A DNA stretch of 64,000 nucleotides from Apus apus (lineage: Eukaryota; Chordata; Aves; Apodiformes; Apodidae): contig NC_067282.1 of assembly GCF_020740795.1 (NCBI RefSeq), positions 133,605,132-133,669,131 of the forward strand. The letters run 5' to 3'. Within the stretch, counting starts at the first letter, position 1; every line of letters begins with the position of its first letter. Of this stretch, positions 25,601-38,500 are shown piece by piece. A program made the translations under genes and the position numbers. The notes beneath the pieces were generated by a model. That model ran no database searches, was not told the origin of the DNA, and saw only the letters and a program-made list of their open reading frames with translations.

Positions 25601-28600
25601 CATAGTGAAGGGATAAACCCTACATTAGAAGAGAAACTTGGTAATCCAAACATATGAAAATCTGAATGCTTCTTGCAATATACCTTTGCTTGCAGCTTCC
25701 TGAATCTGGAAAGCTGAACTAGACACCGTTCTGGTGTGAAACAACAGGCTGTACCCAGAGCAGCCTGGACCTGATTTGAGGTTTCTGATAAGCTCCTGGA
25801 TACCAAAAAGATTACTGAGCAAATATGTTTGATATAGTAGTCTACTATTTTAGATTGTATTTCTATTCTTGATTGCAGTCTTTATAGGGCTCATAAAAAT
25901 TAGATAACTCAATTGTAAGGCTTTGTTGCTCCAGCAGAATTAAAATGTACTTTCAAAAAATATACATGTACCCTCGGCATGTCCCCTCGCTCCCCTCCCC
26001 CTTAACTCACTGGATTAATCACTTGGAGCAATGTGCTAAATACACTGAGCCATTCTTTTTTTGTGGAACCCAAGGATCAAGGCTTCGTTCTTGGCAGCCA
26101 CCTCCTTCATGCCGTGCATACTGCAACCCACCATTGTTATTTTTTTATGTCATGGGAGGACAGAGTGCTTTACAGCAAATAAAGGGATAGCTCCTCCAGG
26201 AGAAGCTTGCAATACAGCAGGAGATAACACCCAGGAAGAGTAACACAAGGCTAACAATACAGGTCATGATGAAAGTTTGACGCATGTAGTTTTGTTAACA
26301 CCTCTTTGGACTTAGCATTATTCATCAATTTTTAGGGGTGGTATTCAGATTGAGGCTCAGGAGTGGGAAGCTGGTATAAAAAGAAGAAAAATAATGGTCT
26401 GCTGAGACTTACCAGATGCAGAGACATCATGAAGGAAAGAAACAGAGACCTTCAAATTATACTTAGTTGACAGTGAAGAAATTTGAGTAGAGCCTGCAGG
26501 CAGAACAGTTACTGACACTTGGGCCTTTTTGGCTCTGTTATTACCATGCAGCCTGTCCATCCCATAGCAAGTGAGCAGGTTCTATCTTGTTTTGGCAGGG
26601 TTCTGTGATGTAAGAGTGTTGTGGTTATTTTTGCCTTGCCAGATCAACCAGTGTAGAAGAGAGACAAAACCAGAAGGTTATTTCAAAAAGGGCCAAATTA
26701 CATTCTTGTTTTCCTCCTGTATCATTACCAGAAAGTATCAGTGGTCAACACAGCAAAGCTACAGCCTATAAGACAGCTGATGGGAGGTCAGTTCTCATGC
26801 AGACCACATAACAAAGACAAACTTACAATCTCTGTCTCAGGGATAACCCCAGCGTATATCGATGCATATGTTTACAGTATATATTCTGATTTTATTGACA
26901 TGCATCCAAAAAAATGTGCCAAAATTTTTGAGGACATGAAGGCAGAAGCAGAGAACATATTGCTTTATACTAACCTTTACAGGATTAAATGGATTAAAAA
27001 AACCATTGCTTTAAAAAAAAAAAGAGATAATAACTATCTGCAGTGGCTTAGCTTTACAAAGTGCAACCATCTAGTGTTAACAAAGTTTTTCTTCCTGTTT
27101 GCCAGCAGGCACAGAAACCTTGCAGTGCTCACACTCAGAAGTGGCTTGTCAGTGTGTCATCATCATCATCAAATAATTTTTTAAGAATTCAGCCCTGCAG
27201 AGAACAGCAGAGCTCACTGAGAATGCTGACAGGTTGTATGCAAGAGTTGTCCAAGCCATTCCTCTAAATATTAGTGAAAGTGCATTTAGCTACTGCACAT
27301 TTTACCAGGATTGTATGTCTGGAATAGTCCAAACACAACCAAATAACTTTTCTGTTAACCTCAGGCTAAACACATCCTCAGACCCACATGAGATGGTGCA
27401 CACTGAAACCTGAATGGGCCCACAAGCACATCATCTTCAGCCCTACAGCATAAAAGGAAATCAAAACTACAGTGCCCTGAAAGAAACTGTATTGTAACAC
27501 TCTGCTGTAAGCACGTTAATGTACTCTCCACAGCAGCTAGCAGATGCACAAAACAGGAGCCATGAATGCTCTGTTAATGAGGTTGCACAGCTCCTTCTAC
27601 TGATATTCACTAGGCTTTATCTTCTGCTGCTTTTCAGAAACCCACAACTTTTAGGTATGTCTCTTCCCAGCTGAATTTGCGGTGCTTATCTATCTCATGG
27701 ACTGGGTTTAACTTTGGTGTAACAACTGCAATTCCTTCGTAGGCTTCTCTGTATTATTACTATTTTCCTTGTCCTGGTACCGTAAGTGAGGTGGGTTTTG
27801 CCGAGGTCATAGTACGGAAAGAAAAGTGACTTTTCTTAACTGCTTTTATGCTTGGATACAGAGCAGATGTTGGTACTGATAAGAAATGAATTGAAAAGTT
27901 GTCCAAGAGGATAAACATGTCTTGCTGTAAGCTCAGAATATACCAAGGTACTTCTGAAGCTAGAAAAAAGTTACTATTTAAAAAGAAAAATCACAGCAAA
28001 ACCCACACAGAGTACCTGTTGTAGAGATGTCAGCCCTGATGACAAATTAGTGGGAGTTTGATATAACAGGTGATAGTTTAGAATTACTTTTTGACACTCA
28101 ACATATTTACATGACTTTTCCAACAAAATGTTGCAGTTGCTCTTCTGAGGACATTCTCAGAAGTGGACAAAACTTCAGGGCACAGACAGCAGAATCTGAG
28201 CTACTTAGCCATCAAAACCACTAAAGTAAACCCTGAGTCCAGTTTTAGCAAACCATAAAGTAGTATTCTACAGTACTCTGTGAATACTTTCATATTACCA
28301 GCAGCTGGTTTAAAATAGTAACAGGACAATTGTGCCACCCTCTAAAATAATGATTCTATCATAACAAAAATATTTGCATGAAGTAAACAGACATTGAGTA
28401 ACCACAGACTTCTGTACTGATGATTACGTTGCATCAAGCCATGTTAAAAACAAGGTGGAGAGACTAGAAAAAAACTGGACATAAAATGACTTGCACCCTT
28501 TTTCTGTTCTGCTGCTTATAAGACAATCCATTTGTTTTTTGAACAGGGTCAACAAAACTTACTTCTACCTCCAAAAACTCCCCCTCGCCAAAGCTTTAGC

Positions 28601-31600
28601 CCTCAAAAAATCCAATAAACATGTAGCACCACAGTTCTTCCTTATTCCTCATCCATTTGACATCTACACAAAGCTTTATGATTTTTATTGTTTCTTCTGT
28701 AATCATCGAAGATATTTTTGTAGCAGAGAAAGAAAAAACCCCCTGATATTGTCTGCAGTTTTCCATATTGGGCCAGATCCTGAAAGAAGTTCTGAGCTTA
28801 AGGTCCACTTCCCTGAATCATAACCCCTAGAAGGAAAATTGAGCATACGTGTCTCTTCAAGAGATGGGGGACTAATATGCATCAGCATGAAGAAATTTAG
28901 GATACAGTCTCTCCATGTTTAAACCCTGAAGTTGGAGCCACATGAATTTAATGTCTTGATTCAGTTTTTTGCAATTTAAAAACCATTCTTGCTTTATCTT
29001 CCTTCCCTCTGCTTTCTTGGAAACTGTATCTCCAGGAAATTACCATCTCCAGGTAGCTTCTGCTTTTGTTGTTGTTGTTGATTTTTTTTTTGTTTTGTTA
29101 GGGTTTTGTTTTTTTTTAATGAAAATGGCTTAAAATCTCTAACAAAATTCCCAATTCACCTGTGAATAGGGTTGATTTTACAGAGGTCTCTAAAGCTTGC
29201 TGATTGCAGGGATCTGGTAAATATCAAGGATCTCTGAATATTCCCTGCATTGTTTCTTTTAAGAGTGTAGTTCCATGTGGAGTTAAAAAAAAACAGACTT
29301 TCTTACAGATGCAGTATGGCATCAAATAATCATTGTGGGCTGTATCTTTTTCCAGAGCCATGCCCTAATAATGCTTTTTTCCCCCTCACTGTGTAACACT
29401 AGTGTAGTTACAGAAACCTTTTTACTGACTGAGAAGCCCATTTTAAAACATAATCAGGTAATTTAGAAGGGTCGTGAGCCATCAAGGGAAATGGAGTTCT
29501 GCTTCTGTATGTTCCCTTGTGTCACAACAGCCAACAGCACCATTGCAGGTTTACCTTTTAACTACTGGTAACCTGAACAATGTATTGCACAGCTCCCCTG
29601 GGCTCTAGAGCAGCCTCAAGGTTAGCCAGGTGCTGTGATGAAAGTTTAAAAAAAAATAATAAAAAAAGTATTTAACAGATTTACAAATAGATTCTGAAGT
29701 GGCCTGCATTTCTGAGAAGAAAAGTGCAATTTTTGGAATGATGATCTTAAAAATTATAAAGGTTTGCTTTAATTTCTGGCTTATGGCTTTCTGCAGCAAT
29801 TTCAACGTGTCTTTCTTTGCTCTGGAGCCTGATTCTCTATTAAAATGAACACGGATCAGGAGAAAGTTTAGGAAAGAGAAGATGGTAGCTGCCTTGGGAA
29901 GAGAGTAAGACCCTTTCATAGCTGGCTGCTTAATCAATTATTGTGTATAGCTAATTGATAATAAAGTTCTCTCTGAAATTCAGAATCTGCACATTTTTAA
30001 TTTTTCAGTGATGAAATTTAAACCATCCCTCAACCTGTCAGAATTCTAAAACATTGCACAGAAGGTCCCCTGCAATTTTGCAGGGAGGTACAAGGTTGAA
30101 TTACAAATTTGAATTATGTATTTCAAACACACCTGGAAAATATTTTTTACACATCATGATGACACTGAAGGAAAGACTGTGCTCTAGGACATGCATAATG
30201 ATTGCTGTTCCCATCACAGAAATGTTTGTAGGAGAATTTACTGCATTCTGAAAGAGGTAGTAAAGGAAAGAGTAAGCTTTGAAGGGTGCCTTTTTGCTGA
30301 GATATTCTGCATATGAAGTGGAAAACATTTTAAAGAGAAGCTGGATTCTCTCCAGATTTTCCTGGGGAAAAGTGTCTCCAGTGGAAAGCTAGCAGAACCA
30401 GAAGTTTAAAGTGCTGGGATGGTAGCAATGCCTGGGGCTGATGAGCACACATCCAAAAGGCTGCATCCAGAGCTCTTATTTTACTCCGGGATGGTTTCTG
30501 ACAAAATAGTGTCCCCAAATGTTCTACTTAAAAAAGGAAAGACAGTAAAGATGGTTTCTTATCTCTTGCATAAAAAGCAACAAAACCCTGTTCTTGCTCA
30601 GATCTGTGGAAGAGGGGCACCTCATGAGAGTAGTTTCATAAAAGAGAAGGTTAAGTAAGGAGTTTCTTTCCTTCTGCTGAGCTGTCTTGGTCCTTTAAGA
30701 AAAGCATTAATCACTTGGATGTAGTCTGCATGTGTTTCCAAGTGACTGTGAGGCTCCTTACTAAATCCCTGTTGCACCAGCTATCGCGTGCCATTGGCCT
30801 CCAGATGGCAACACCTTAAGATCATTTAATGAGTATTCCTGTGGAGACCTGGTGTTGGGAGTGCCATAGCATAGGTGGAGTTCTGCAGAGCTGGATGCAA
30901 TTGCAGTGATGTCACCACCTTCTGCTGGTTTAGTTAATTGATTTAAATAACATTTCACGAATTGAATTCTCGATTTTTCTCAGGCACTCCTGAGCCTTGC
31001 TCAGCACATCACGACAGTACGGCCCTCCCTAAGAATATATACGTATTCCTGATCTGTGAAAATATTATATATTTGGACCTGGAACGGTCGTTTTGTTTGT
31101 GTTAGCCTGTATGAATGTTCACTACATTTATTGGGAAAGACTAAACCAAATAAACATCTTACCTCCTTCCTATGTTTATACCAGGTAGTATTACCAATTG
31201 TCTAGTTACTAAAGAGCTTGGGAGCACGCTGGAAAAGTTAAGGACTTACTTCAGTGGAACTATTTCTATGCATACACACTTTGTATGTGTGCCAGAAAAA
31301 ACAACAAAGCCTGATTTCCCATGCATTTGTGGGATGGAACATCAGCTGTTCATCTCCTCTCTGAGTTCTTCAGCTCTGTGTCCTTTCTTTACAGCCCTAT
31401 ACTGAATGGTACATGTCCAGCATCCCTCGTTCGAGGGCAAAGTAAGCTGATTTGTTCCTATGCTCCTGCTGCCTGCCCTGCTGCTTACTTTTTGCAGCGG
31501 TAGGAGACCACATCACCAGACAAACACTAGGCTGGGTTGTTTTTGACTATTCAGTTGCCAGTTTTTATGTTATTGGTGAGGACTTGATTACTTTGAATCG

Positions 31601-32278
31601 AATCTCCCTCTGGCCATTTTGGTTTAAGTCAGACTGTGCGGTCTGTGTTGCTAGGTCCACATCATCTCACTGTTCACCTACCAGAACCCAGTCTAAATGC
31701 AAGGGCCAGAAGTATCTGTCACAAAATGAGCAGCATATTAATCTACTTTGGGCTGGTAAAAAACACTGTAAAAAAACTACTGTACACAATAAAAAACCCC
31801 CTACAAATCCTGCATCTAACAATTATTTTCATCACCATTACTAATGGGCAAACTATGGTTTCTCTATTATTTTGGGTACAGCAATAACTCAAACCAATGA
31901 ACGTTTCTTTGTGTGCTGGGAAATTCCATCTTCACACGTAGCACACTACAACATCCACCACAAACCTTTACAAGTGGCAATTCCAGAGGGACTACTAAAA
32001 AACATAATAGTTCAGGTCAGTCTGTTTGGGTTTTTTTTAGGCTATGAAGAGAGGCACAAATTACAGAGGCGTGGGTTTTTGATGGAAATTGCAACTACAA
32101 ATATCTTACACAAAATTCTAACTAAATTTTAAGTATTCTGCAGTGATGTTATTTTCAGACTGCATAGCACTAATGGTTATTAATGACACTGAAGAGAACG
32201 ATAAACATCTGACCTCTAGTGGCAGCCATCTCACAAGTAACTGTAAAGCACACTAAGCAGAAGTAAGAGAGTTGGAAA

Positions 32279-32290
32279 GGGGGGGGGGGG
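32279..32290. repeat. G12 homopolymer
   Basis: Twelve G residues between AAA and AAAA; a simple homopolymer. Confidence 0.9.
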
Positions 32291-34009
32291 AAAAGTGGTT
32301 ATAGAGTAAGCCAGAACTGTGGAGCCTGAACTTTCATTAGCTTCTTCGTTAGCTTTTGTTTAATTATGTTTTTCATTGAGATCCCAGCTCAGAATCCGGA
32401 TATTTTTACTACTGAAACTTTTATTCTTCAGTCTTCAGCATTTACTACTCTGGTAGTATGTGCACAGTCTTCCAAAAAGAGCTTTTGCAAAAGAAATCCA
32501 GCAACATTATAACAAGTTTTATATCTTTAAATAGGAATTTTTTGGTAAGTTTTTCACTTTGGTTGTTTCCCCTTTGAGTGCACAGGGTTATTCAACAAGC
32601 ACATTGGGATCCTCATTAGGCTTCATTCCTTCTCCTCAACTGACACATAACATTTCCCCAGTGAAAACACATACTTCACTATCAGCCCTCTGTACATCAA
32701 AGCTTTCATTCCTATTGGGATAAAAATACCAAAGCTATTCCATAAACAAAGGTCATAACCTTCTAATCAAGTGGTTAACCCAAATATTAAATCCCCTCCA
32801 TGAGAAATAACAGTCTAGTTTTTAACCCCTGTAGGATTAAATTTCAAAGTGCTAGTTTACACAAACTTTCTCCTAAGCCAAAACCATTGCAAGCTAAGGT
32901 TAGACCTACTTTTCATTACAACTTTGTGAAGCCTTCAGACCACTGATAGAGTCTTTTTAACATGATGGTAGCAAATCTGCAGGAGGACTGGAGCAATATC
33001 AGTTTCAAAGGGTCATTATTTTTTAAGTTGGAGTTAGAATAACTTATGCTTATTTCCTGAAGCCGGAATGCAAATTAAATTACATATGACTAAAATGACA
33101 TTGTACATTAAAAACAAGTTGGTACAGATATAGGAAGATACGATTTCTGCAAAAACAGCTGTGGTAGCAAATATTTTACCCCATTTAAATGATCAGATTA
33201 ATTGGGACATAATAGGGGTAAATTTGCGTTTTCCTTACAGCTGACAAATACTGATTTGAGAAGGGCATAGACCAATGACTATCTTGTTTAAACTTTCCCA
33301 AAAAGCCCCAGAAAATTATAATAGCTGTAATAAAATATCTTTTGATGTTTGAGCCATTTGTATGTTTTCTATTCAATAGAAACATTTCTGTAATAATTTT
33401 CATCAAGAAGCCTCTGAGAATCAGATTTTTCTTCTGTCTGTTGAGACTGGTTCAAAATATCCTTCCTTATTTTCAAGGTGTTTTGACATGAGCCCAGGAT
33501 ACTCAGTGGCTTGTCCTACACAAGATGTCAAAGTGAATTAACAAAAAGAGATGTGAATTTAAAGTCAATATAACACAAGCATATATAATTTCTCTACAGA
33601 CACTCATTTAGGAGTCAGCTGGCCATAATTACCTTAATTTAACTCATGCTCAAAGTGAATTAAACTAAACTAATGGTTTATCAACATAGGAGAGACACTG
33701 TACAATAGGCTCTGTGTAAATTCACAATTCATCAGCTACTTTGCTCTGACTTCCCTTATGGAAATACAGCATGCCCTCAAGGTGCCTTTGTATGAGGTAA
33801 CTTAATTTTTTTAGGGGAAAAAAGAAAGCTATATAAGGACATATAGGCTGATTGATAGCAGGTGCATAAGTGATTATATTTCAGTGATGCTATGTGTAGA
33901 AAGAAGGTCAGTTTATATCATCTGTTCAATTGAAGTTTCTCTACCATTCGGTGACCATAATGGCCCTGTCTATGCTACAAGGTCTATTTTGAACTGGAAA
34001 AAGTCTTGT

Positions 34010-34044
34010 TTGGTGTTTCCATAGTAGTTTTGGTGTTTCCATAG
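34010..34044 (+). repeat. Two-copy tandem 15-mer
   Basis: TTGGTGTTTCCATAG occurs at 34010-34024 and again at 34030-34044, a 20-base period. It is a small local duplication. Confidence 0.85.
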
Positions 34045-35369
34045 CAGGGGAACAGGCAGCAGATCAGTACCAAATACCTGGTGTACCATGAATTAATGGT
34101 TTTATTTACTGTTCAGTAACTTCACCAAGTAGGAGTGTAAAGAAGCCTGAATAATTTCTTAATTAAGCTATCCAAAAGCAATTACATATTTTAAATTACC
34201 CAGCTTGGTTTAACTTTACTGAGTATATCAGTGTTAATTTTCTCTTAAGTGATTCTCTGTGTTTCTTTATTAATTAGATTTAACAGCATTTTCTGTTAAC
34301 AGAAACAAAGCAAAGCAATGAGGAATATGGAGAAATATCCCTACTTGCAATACCCCCTTTAAATTTAATCAGCATAGTTAGGCAGACTCTGACATTATTA
34401 TCCAGTTATGAAAACATCCCCGGCCCTGTTCATTCAGCCATTTCTGCTCATTTTTCCAGGCACAGAAAGTTTGCACTGGAGCATGTCTTGTCAGATTTGG
34501 AGCCCTTCCAGTACCTGATGAGCATATTAACAGTGCTCCCATTCATGGGCCAGAGCCTGCCAGTTCTATCTAATTTTAGTTAAGTTGCTATTTATAGTTA
34601 GATCACTGTGTTTTCTCTTGTGAAAGCCTCGCAACTGCTGGGCGCAGAGGGAATATATTTTTGTGCTGTTTTAGTTGGCACACAAAGAGTTCATGGTTGT
34701 AATTTACCTAAGTCCAAAATACCCTGCAGTCTTCCTAAAGCAACAGCGATGCTCCGCCTCATGTTTTACACCAAAAATACTGTGCCTCAGTTGGCCACTT
34801 TTTTTCTCAGCCCACTGAGATGCTTCCTGAGTCAAGAGCTGAGGCAACCCGAAGTCAGGTGATAGTACTAAATTAAAATCTTTGCTAAATATGCAGAAAG
34901 GTTTCAAGGTCCAAAGGGTGGGAGGGTGGGGGAGGATTCTGGGTTGAATCTCTGTATGCTGTAACACGTCATACAGGTCAGTCGAACTGAGTGCTTTCTG
35001 CCTTGCTTCACTGTATAAAAAATAACATATTAATAACACTAGTAATAATACCTACTTTTTCACCACAGTGTTTTTTGAGAATTTATACACTAACATTGCA
35101 AGTAGTGTTAAATGCCAAGGAATGGTACAGGGAAGAGGCTATTTGCTGTAGAGTTGGTGGTCAAATTGACGTTTATAGGTTGTTACAACTTAGGCATTTC
35201 ATTAATGTATGAAGAATTTATGCTCCACTATGTATATATGTACATATCTGTTTGTTTACATACACATGTATATATACATGGAAAACTGACACACAGCTGA
35301 AAGACCATAAGCATTACAGTCCATTTTATCTTGAAGCAACCTTGTATATGAAAAACATGCACATTGAAA

Positions 35370-35540
35370 CTATTTTGCCCAGGGAAGTGGTGCAGTCACC
35401 ATCCCTGGATGTGTTTAAGGGTCGTTTGGATGTGGTGTTGGTGGACATGGTTTAGGGGATAACTTTGTAGAGTAAGGATGATGGTTGGACTCAGTGATCC
35501 CAAGGGTCTTTTCCAACCTAAATAGTTCTATGATTCTATT
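35370..35540 (+). mobile_element. CR1 LINE 3' end, plus strand
   Basis: A 5'-truncated CR1 retrotransposon fragment. It has the diagnostic run of the CR1 3' region: a GCCCAGGGAAGTGGTGCAGT-like opening, CACCATCCCTGGATGTGTTT, then GGACATGGTTTAG, GATGGTTGGACTC, and the tail TTCCAACCTAAAT...TTCTATGATTCTA. CR1 copies are usually truncated at the 5' end and lack target-site duplications. This one keeps no reverse-transcriptase coding and is inactive. The 5' boundary is approximate. Confidence 0.9.
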
Positions 35541-38500
35541 TCTTTTAGAACTACAGTGTTCAAATCATATATAGTCTAATGCTGCAAAGTTGTATAATGA
35601 TGCTTGAGTAAACACAAGTTAAAAAGACACTTGTGTGTTTTAGTAATTGAAAAATTGTTCCCAGTTTTGTTACTAGCAGAATGGTGGTTGAAAAATTAAG
35701 TTTATTCTTTGTAAGTCGAAATTGGGGCTCATCTTGGAATTTCAAAATTAATTCTGACCTTGGTAGAGGGAGATTTCAGTCACAGAGTTGCAATCTGGAT
35801 TGGAGTGTCTTGGCTTCAAACCATGTAAGGTTGATAGTGCCAACCCTTGTTTTGTCTCTCTAGAGATACTGGTAATATATGTCTTCCATATTTATAAAGG
35901 GTTGTTTAGTGTCTTTCTGATGTTATACCCTGCTTACAAAGAATACATATTCTGATCTTCATTCTTGTTCCAATAGCTATGAATACTAAGCGTTTGGAAT
36001 AGATAAAACTGCAAGACTAATGAAAAGTCAAAGAATATTCATCTTATTCATCAATCACAATTACATTCTGATTCCCAGATAATATGTGTGTCACAAGAAA
36101 GGAGCATTGAACCAGCAGAGATTTTGGTTCAGCTGAAAGTACTCTTCAGAGTAGCTGGGATTATGCCAAGGTGGAGTTGAACTGAAACTGAACAAGAAAA
36201 GTAGTTGAAGAAAGAAATAATGGTCTAATTCTGTGGTTAATATGATTCACTTGACAGAAAAAAAATAATAAAATAAAAAATATTAATTTGTAGCTGACCA
36301 CTTCACATAATAAAATCCATACCCACCAATCCAAAGGTGATGGGCTGGCAGAGGACTGTCATTTATCTAACCTTCAGAGGCAGAAACATGTTTTAGCTGC
36401 GTGATTACATTCAGTAAGACTGTACATTTCCCTCCCTCCTCCTCCAGCTGAACACAGATGTTCCAGAAAAACAACTGGTTTCGATGTTATTGCAGATACA
36501 AGCTGCAGTGTTGCCCAATGGGAATTACAGGTAAAGCTGTAACACAGCTTTAAAAGGGCTCTAGATTAACAAATATTTATATTAGTTTGAGCATGATTTA
36601 TGATGGATGAGGATGCTCTTTGTGTGTTATTGAGAAACCCTTGCAGCTGCAGGCGTGATTTCCTTTTTTTTTTTTTCTTTTTCTTTTTTAAGATGTAGAA
36701 AGAGAGGTGACAGCACCAGCTGTGGGCCAGGAGTTGAGAGGGTTTTAAGCTCTTGTGTCACTGGCAGACCCAAACATCTGCATGGTGAGTAAAGCACATA
36801 TATGTGTGCTTGGCCAGCCTGTTGTTGGCATCATATTTATGTCTCACTGAAGTCCTCAAGATCTTATATGAGACCAAGAAGCAAGCAGCCCTTCTGCCAG
36901 GTGCCCATGTCACAGGTTTCCTCTTGTGCAGTCTGGCAAAACTGCCAGCTCCTCACACCTCGGTCAGACCATGGCCAGGGCTCCTTTGGCAGAAAATCAC
37001 CCCTCCTCACAGCCTGTGCACTCTTCTCAAGGCTCAGTCCTAGGCACATGCATTGCTTTTTCTCCCTCTGCCTCATTGCAATGGATTACTAACCCTGCTC
37101 TACAACCACAAATCAAGATATTTGTTTAACAGACTTATTTCTAAATGCCTTGATTTAGCAACTTCTGAGAACCTCCTTTAAGCACAGCTTTTCACAAAAA
37201 AACCCACCACAATTTGCTTTGTTCTTACTTCACAGGCTGTCAAATTTCTCTCCTTGCACCACATCAAGCTATCTTGTTTGCTTATCTTGTGGGGCTTTGT
37301 GTCCATTAAACAAATTAATTATACTGTCCTTTTTTGCATTACTGTGTTTTATGTGTCAGTGCAGTGTTCCCAGAAAAAGCTGACACATTATTGCTGCTTC
37401 CCTAGGTTGCACTTTCTTCCATGTTGCTGCCCATGGAGACATGATGCAATTTTTCATCATCAGATTCAGGCCCAATGTAATTTTTCTTCATAAATGCCTT
37501 TAAGGAAACATAATACATCACCACCTGTTGCTCTACAGACCTATAAGAGAGAGCAAAAAAATAATATGTGGTGACCAGCCATGGAAGCTTCTTCTGCCAG
37601 CACCTGGTGGATTGGGGCTGAGTGTTGCAAGCCTGGAAATGCCATGTCTCCATCCTTCTTGGATTTTATCTGGCATCAGTACTCCTTCTCATACCAGGCA
37701 TTCAGTTCATTGAAGAGCATAATGACAGTGACTTTATGAAATGATTTTGAAGTAATCACTCAACATAACATCAGTGACATTTCTCCTGTGCCTGTGGTAC
37801 TCAAACTGGTGGCGAGTTTTCCTTTATGGAGAAGACCTGGCAGATAGCAAGGCAGGGATTGTAATTTCAGCACCTATGTGCTGAAATAAAACATTTTCCT
37901 TTAAGGCTAGTTTTTGGCTTTTCTAGTTATTTTAAGGCAAAGCAATCACTGTCATCCTTTCTATCCCCACCCCAACTTTTTATGCTTTAGGCCTATGATG
38001 ATTTATATTTCCCCAACCATGAGCAGCAGAATCATTCTACAGTCTGGACTGATGCTGTGTCCCTAGAAAATTTAGAATTTTATAGTAATTATCGTCCACT
38101 CTGTCTTACAGCACTCATTTTTGGGTCTATAAATGCTAGCATCTCTATCCAAAGTAAAGAAAATTTGAAATATTGGAAGGACCCATTGCTCCAGGGATCT
38201 TGACATCTCATTTCTTGGCAATCTTTTCTTTCCTTTTACAAGTTTCTTGCTGGTGCAGTTTCTCTGTGCTGGTATGAGCCAAAGCAGTAAAGTTTTTTTG
38301 TTCTTCCATACTTCTTAGGATATTTTCTGATCAGTGGCAGCCAGCTGGCTGGTGGCTTTATCTATCCATCTTGTCTTTCTGAACTGGCAGCATTGCAGCT
38401 GGGCTTCCTAATATGCCCGGACTCTGTGTAACTGCCCCAATGCTTGTAATTCCTCAGCTCTATGTTACTTGGAAGCTTGTCTTGGGAAGCTACCTGCTGC

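Larger units (their letters stand above)
15561..35365. other. Intergenic DNA, no gene recognised
   Basis: About 20 kb upstream of the inferred PPARA promoter. The first few hundred bases still have raised GC, with an A15+/(GA)n tract at 15901-15947. Further on there is a C12 run at 16652-16663, scattered poly-A/T tracts, a G12 run at 32279-32290 and a small tandem duplication at 34010-34044. Open frames are short and many start at non-ATG codons. The longest, about 147 codons at 26741-27184 on the plus strand, has an AT-driven composition and no recognisable domain. I see no splice-flanked coding exon, tRNA or hairpin RNA I can support. Confidence 0.6.

Noticed and set aside
26741..27184. 147-codon plus-strand open frame
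   Set aside because: It starts at a non-ATG codon, has AT-driven composition with lysine/phenylalanine-rich runs and a poly-A slip site, shows no splice context, and resembles no known protein.
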